A DNA stretch of 64,000 bases. It comes from Liquorilactobacillus nagelii DSM 13675. GTDB taxonomy: Bacteria; Bacillota; Bacilli; Lactobacillales; Lactobacillaceae. The position numbers were made by a program, and so were the translations under genes. The stretch lies in NCBI RefSeq assembly GCF_019444005.1, contig NZ_CP049304.1:496001-560000 (forward strand). Direction: 5' to 3'. The notes under the pieces were generated by a model that saw nothing but the letters and a program-made list of their open reading frames with translations, was not told the origin of the DNA and made no database searches. Below are positions 62,450 through 64,000 of this stretch, piece by piece (position 1 is the stretch's first letter; each line of letters opens with the position of its first letter).

Positions 62450-62659
62450 ATGAGAAAGGAAAAAATCAAATTCACTGATTGTAACGGAGAAGTTTTAAAT
62501 GAGATGGACTCGGTAGAATATGAGGGCGAAACGTATGTAATTGAGAGGTTTTATAAGAATACGGCGGTCCTAGTTAATTTAAGTGGTAAATCAAGTTGGA
62601 CTCGTCGAGCATTTGACTTTGTATCCATGCAAATGATGAAGAAGGTACAGCCTGGTTAA
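62450..62659 (+). CDS. Hypothetical phage protein
   Basis: A 69-residue beta-rich protein with GAAAGGAGAAAG before its ATG. No family is recognised. Confidence 0.6.
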   Translation: MRKEKIKFTDCNGEVLNEMDSVEYEGETYVIERFYKNTAVLVNLSGKSSWTRRAFDFVSMQMMKKVQPG

Positions 62660-62680
62660 ATTTGAAAGGAGAATTTTAAA

Positions 62681-62866
62681 TTGAAATTTACACCGAAAGA
62701 GCTATTAAAAACGAAAGATGAAAGAGGAGCTGACTTTGTCAAATTGGTTGAAATTGGCGGAGAGGATGTTGCAATGATTTTAAGTGGCTACATAGTGTCA
62801 TTGGACATCCCTGATGAGTTGATCAAGGAGAAGCTAGATGAAAAAGCCCAGACGAAAAATGATTAA
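62681..62866 (+). CDS. Hypothetical phage protein
   Basis: A 61-residue protein starting at TTG with AAAGGAGAA upstream. No family is recognised. It overlaps the next short frame. Confidence 0.55.
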   Translation: MKFTPKELLKTKDERGADFVKLVEIGGEDVAMILSGYIVSLDIPDELIKEKLDEKAQTKND

Positions 62867-62954
62867 GCTACTGCAAGAGGAAATAATTCATTATAGCAGC
62901 AAAGCAGGAGCAATTGATTTTAGGGATGCAACAACAGATAAAATTGTTATTTAA
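62838..62954 (+). CDS. Short phage frame at the decayed end
   Basis: A 38-residue frame (MKKPRRKMIKLLQEEI) with AAGGAGAAG before its ATG. It is probably the N-terminal fragment of a longer phage gene cut by the decay that begins here. Confidence 0.45.
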   Translation: MKKPRRKMIKLLQEEIIHYSSKAGAIDFRDATTDKIVI

Positions 62955-63103
62955 GCTTAATCAGTGAGAATTATTAAGCAATTAATCGTATTGATCAGCT
63001 AAGAGCAGAAATTAAATGATGGTGTTAATAAATATGCTTTTATTGATGTTAAGAACCGTATTCTATATGCAAGTGTGATAAGGGAGGGGAGACATTAGAG
63101 CAA
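62955..63103 (+). pseudogene. Decayed coding remnant at the right end of prophage 2
   Basis: One short frame near 63015-63098 reads NDGVNKYAFIDVKNRILYAS and then stops, and an adjacent frame reads IDQLRAEIK; neither has a start or ribosome binding site. They look like pieces of a former phage gene broken by small indels. Nothing else is seen. Confidence 0.5.
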
Positions 63104-63136
63104 ATAAAAATTAGCACAATTATTAATCATGCTAAT
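63104..63136 (-). terminator. Terminator of the TspO gene (minus strand)
   Basis: On the minus strand a TTAGCA / TGCTAA stem is followed by TTTTTATTT. It lies 12 bases beyond the TspO stop. Confidence 0.7.
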
Positions 63137-63147
63137 TAAAATTGAAA

Positions 63148-63639
63148 TTAATTTAGTATTGCTACGCTTAAAGTGAGATAAGATGCAAAAATAATCCATA
63201 TTAAGTAAGGAACCATAAGGATAGATGCTAAACGACTATTTTTGTAAAAATGAATTATACAGCTTAATACAACGAGGTCTAATACGATAATTATTAAAAA
63301 GCCTAACCAATAGGCACTAACTTTAAAGAAAATAATACTCCAAACAAAGTTTAAAATTAACTGGGTAAGAAAAAGTGAATAGTCAATTAATTTAATATGT
63401 TTAGGGTAAACCTGTTGGTATATTAAATAGCCAGAGATGCCAATTAGTGCGTAAAGTATAGGCCATACAATTCCAAATAGATAGGTTGGTGGAGATAAGG
63501 CGGGAAGACTAAGATGATTGTAGATGGCTTTAATGTCACCCGCAAAAAATGCTGATAGACTTCCAATAAACTCTATAACCAATATAAAAACAATCAAACG
63601 GATCCAACTTAATTTTTCTTTTTTCGTGTATTCGTACAT
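63148..63639 (-). CDS. TspO/MBR-family membrane protein
   Basis: The 163-residue protein has five membrane segments and the family signatures FAGDIKAIYNHLSLPALSPPTYLFGIVWPILYALIGISGYLIY and LNFVWSIIFF. TspO proteins bind porphyrins or related ligands; the bacterial role is in tetrapyrrole and stress metabolism. AAAGGGGGC precedes the ATG. It is probably a host gene marking the end of prophage 2. Confidence 0.92.
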   Translation of the reverse strand: MYEYTKKEKLSWIRLIVFILVIEFIGSLSAFFAGDIKAIYNHLSLPALSPPTYLFGIVWPILYALIGISGYLIYQQVYPKHIKLIDYSLFLTQLILNFVWSIIFFKVSAYWLGFLIIIVLDLVVLSCIIHFYKNSRLASILMVPYLIWIIFASYLTLSVAILN

Positions 63640-63825
63640 TAAATTGCCCCCTTTGATACAATTTTACCATTAAATTCAATTTTTAGGTTGGTGATAGATA
63701 GCAATTAGGATCATATGAAAAAATGTTAGGGATCTTAAGGCGAAGAAAGCAAAAATGGTTCTAGATAAAAATTAAAACAATTTGAATTAATTTTATCGTT
63801 TCAATAATTATGAGGGGATGAATAA

Positions 63826-64000
63826 ATGGGTGTACCTAATTATATGAGATATAAGATATCTGAACATGCATTTGATAGAATGCAAAAAAGGTTTGGAATA
63901 CCACGTGATGAAGCACAAAGATGGATTGAACGCTTTTTACAGAATGCTACTTTTTATGCAAGTCAAGAAGCCGGAAAACAAAAATTTAAGTGGAATGAAA
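63826..64000 (+). CDS. Unrecognised protein, 3' partial
   Basis: The first 58 residues are visible (MGVPNYMRYKISEHAFDRMQ, then FGIPRDEAQRWIERFL). GAGGGGATG precedes the ATG. The start resembles small toxin-like or phage proteins of the 'cis-acting H-x-x-x-R-M' kind by eye only; no assignment is made. The 186 bases upstream hold nothing I can name. Confidence 0.6.
   Translation, partial: MGVPNYMRYKISEHAFDRMQKRFGIPRDEAQRWIERFLQNATFYASQEAGKQKFKWNE

Larger units (their letters stand above)
49146..63103. mobile_element. Prophage 2, truncated prophage or satellite-like element
   Basis: Integrase, cargo, CI/Cro, antirepressor and replication genes are in normal phage order, but no terminase, capsid, tail or lysis gene follows. 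The last frames (62838-62954) run into sequence full of broken coding fragments, and a non-phage gene follows. No further copy of the 14-bp att sequence is visible up to 64000. The right end is therefore approximate. Confidence 0.75.

Overview
The window is low-GC Firmicutes DNA, most likely from a member of the Lactobacillaceae. The evidence is AT-rich coding sequence, AGGAGG-type ribosome binding sites, frequent TTG/GTG starts, a T-box in front of pheST, and phage genes of lactic-acid-bacterium type. The species cannot be named from the sequence.

Layout. (1) 1-9460 is ordinary chromosome: a TrmH-type RNA methyltransferase (5' end outside the window), an HD protein, an HxlR regulator, T-box-pheS-pheT, mltG, udk, greA, a small exported protein, a nitroreductase and a tRNA-Ser(CGA). 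(2) 9447-49159 is an apparently full-length temperate siphophage (prophage 1, about 39.7 kb) inserted in the 3' end of that tRNA. A 14-bp tRNA-derived direct repeat (9447-9460 and 49146-49159) marks its ends. In order it carries the integrase, a structured intergenic element, repeat region A, a leftward ImmR/ImmA-like immunity operon, an early operon with an autonomous replication/recombination set (SNF2 helicase, family B polymerase fused to an ERF annealing protein, YqaJ nuclease, SSB-like protein, VRR-NUC, primase-helicase), repeat region B, a late regulator, packaging, head, tail and baseplate genes, lysis genes, and two cargo genes next to attR. (3) 49146 to about 63100 is a second, partial prophage or satellite-like element (prophage 2) in tandem behind the first. 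It has an integrase, a leftward two-gene module (D12 adenine methyltransferase plus OLD-like ATPase/TOPRIM protein), a LexA-type CI repressor, Cro, an ORF6N antirepressor, three reverse-strand single genes and a DnaD-type replication block. It has no packaging, head, tail or lysis genes and ends in decayed sequence. (4) 63100-64000 holds a TspO-family membrane protein on the minus strand and the start of an unrecognised gene.

How the genes work together. The two prophages appear to use different lysogeny switches. Prophage 1 has a short repressor with a metalloprotease partner and four matching 13-bp operator-like sites. Prophage 2 has a self-cleaving S24-type repressor. Prophage 1 encodes most of its own replication machinery, but its primase-helicase gene is split by a 22-bp tandem duplication and its MuF-type toxin gene is frameshifted near the 3' end.

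The observations I rate most worth follow-up are: the OLD-like/Dam pair in prophage 2; the two diverged copies of a roughly 310-bp repeat-rich region that bracket the immunity and replication block of prophage 1; the polymerase-annealase fusion with an internal start; the MuF metallopeptidase toxin with a candidate immunity gene; the capsid-Ig -1 frameshift; and a two-hairpin element beside the integrase in both prophages.
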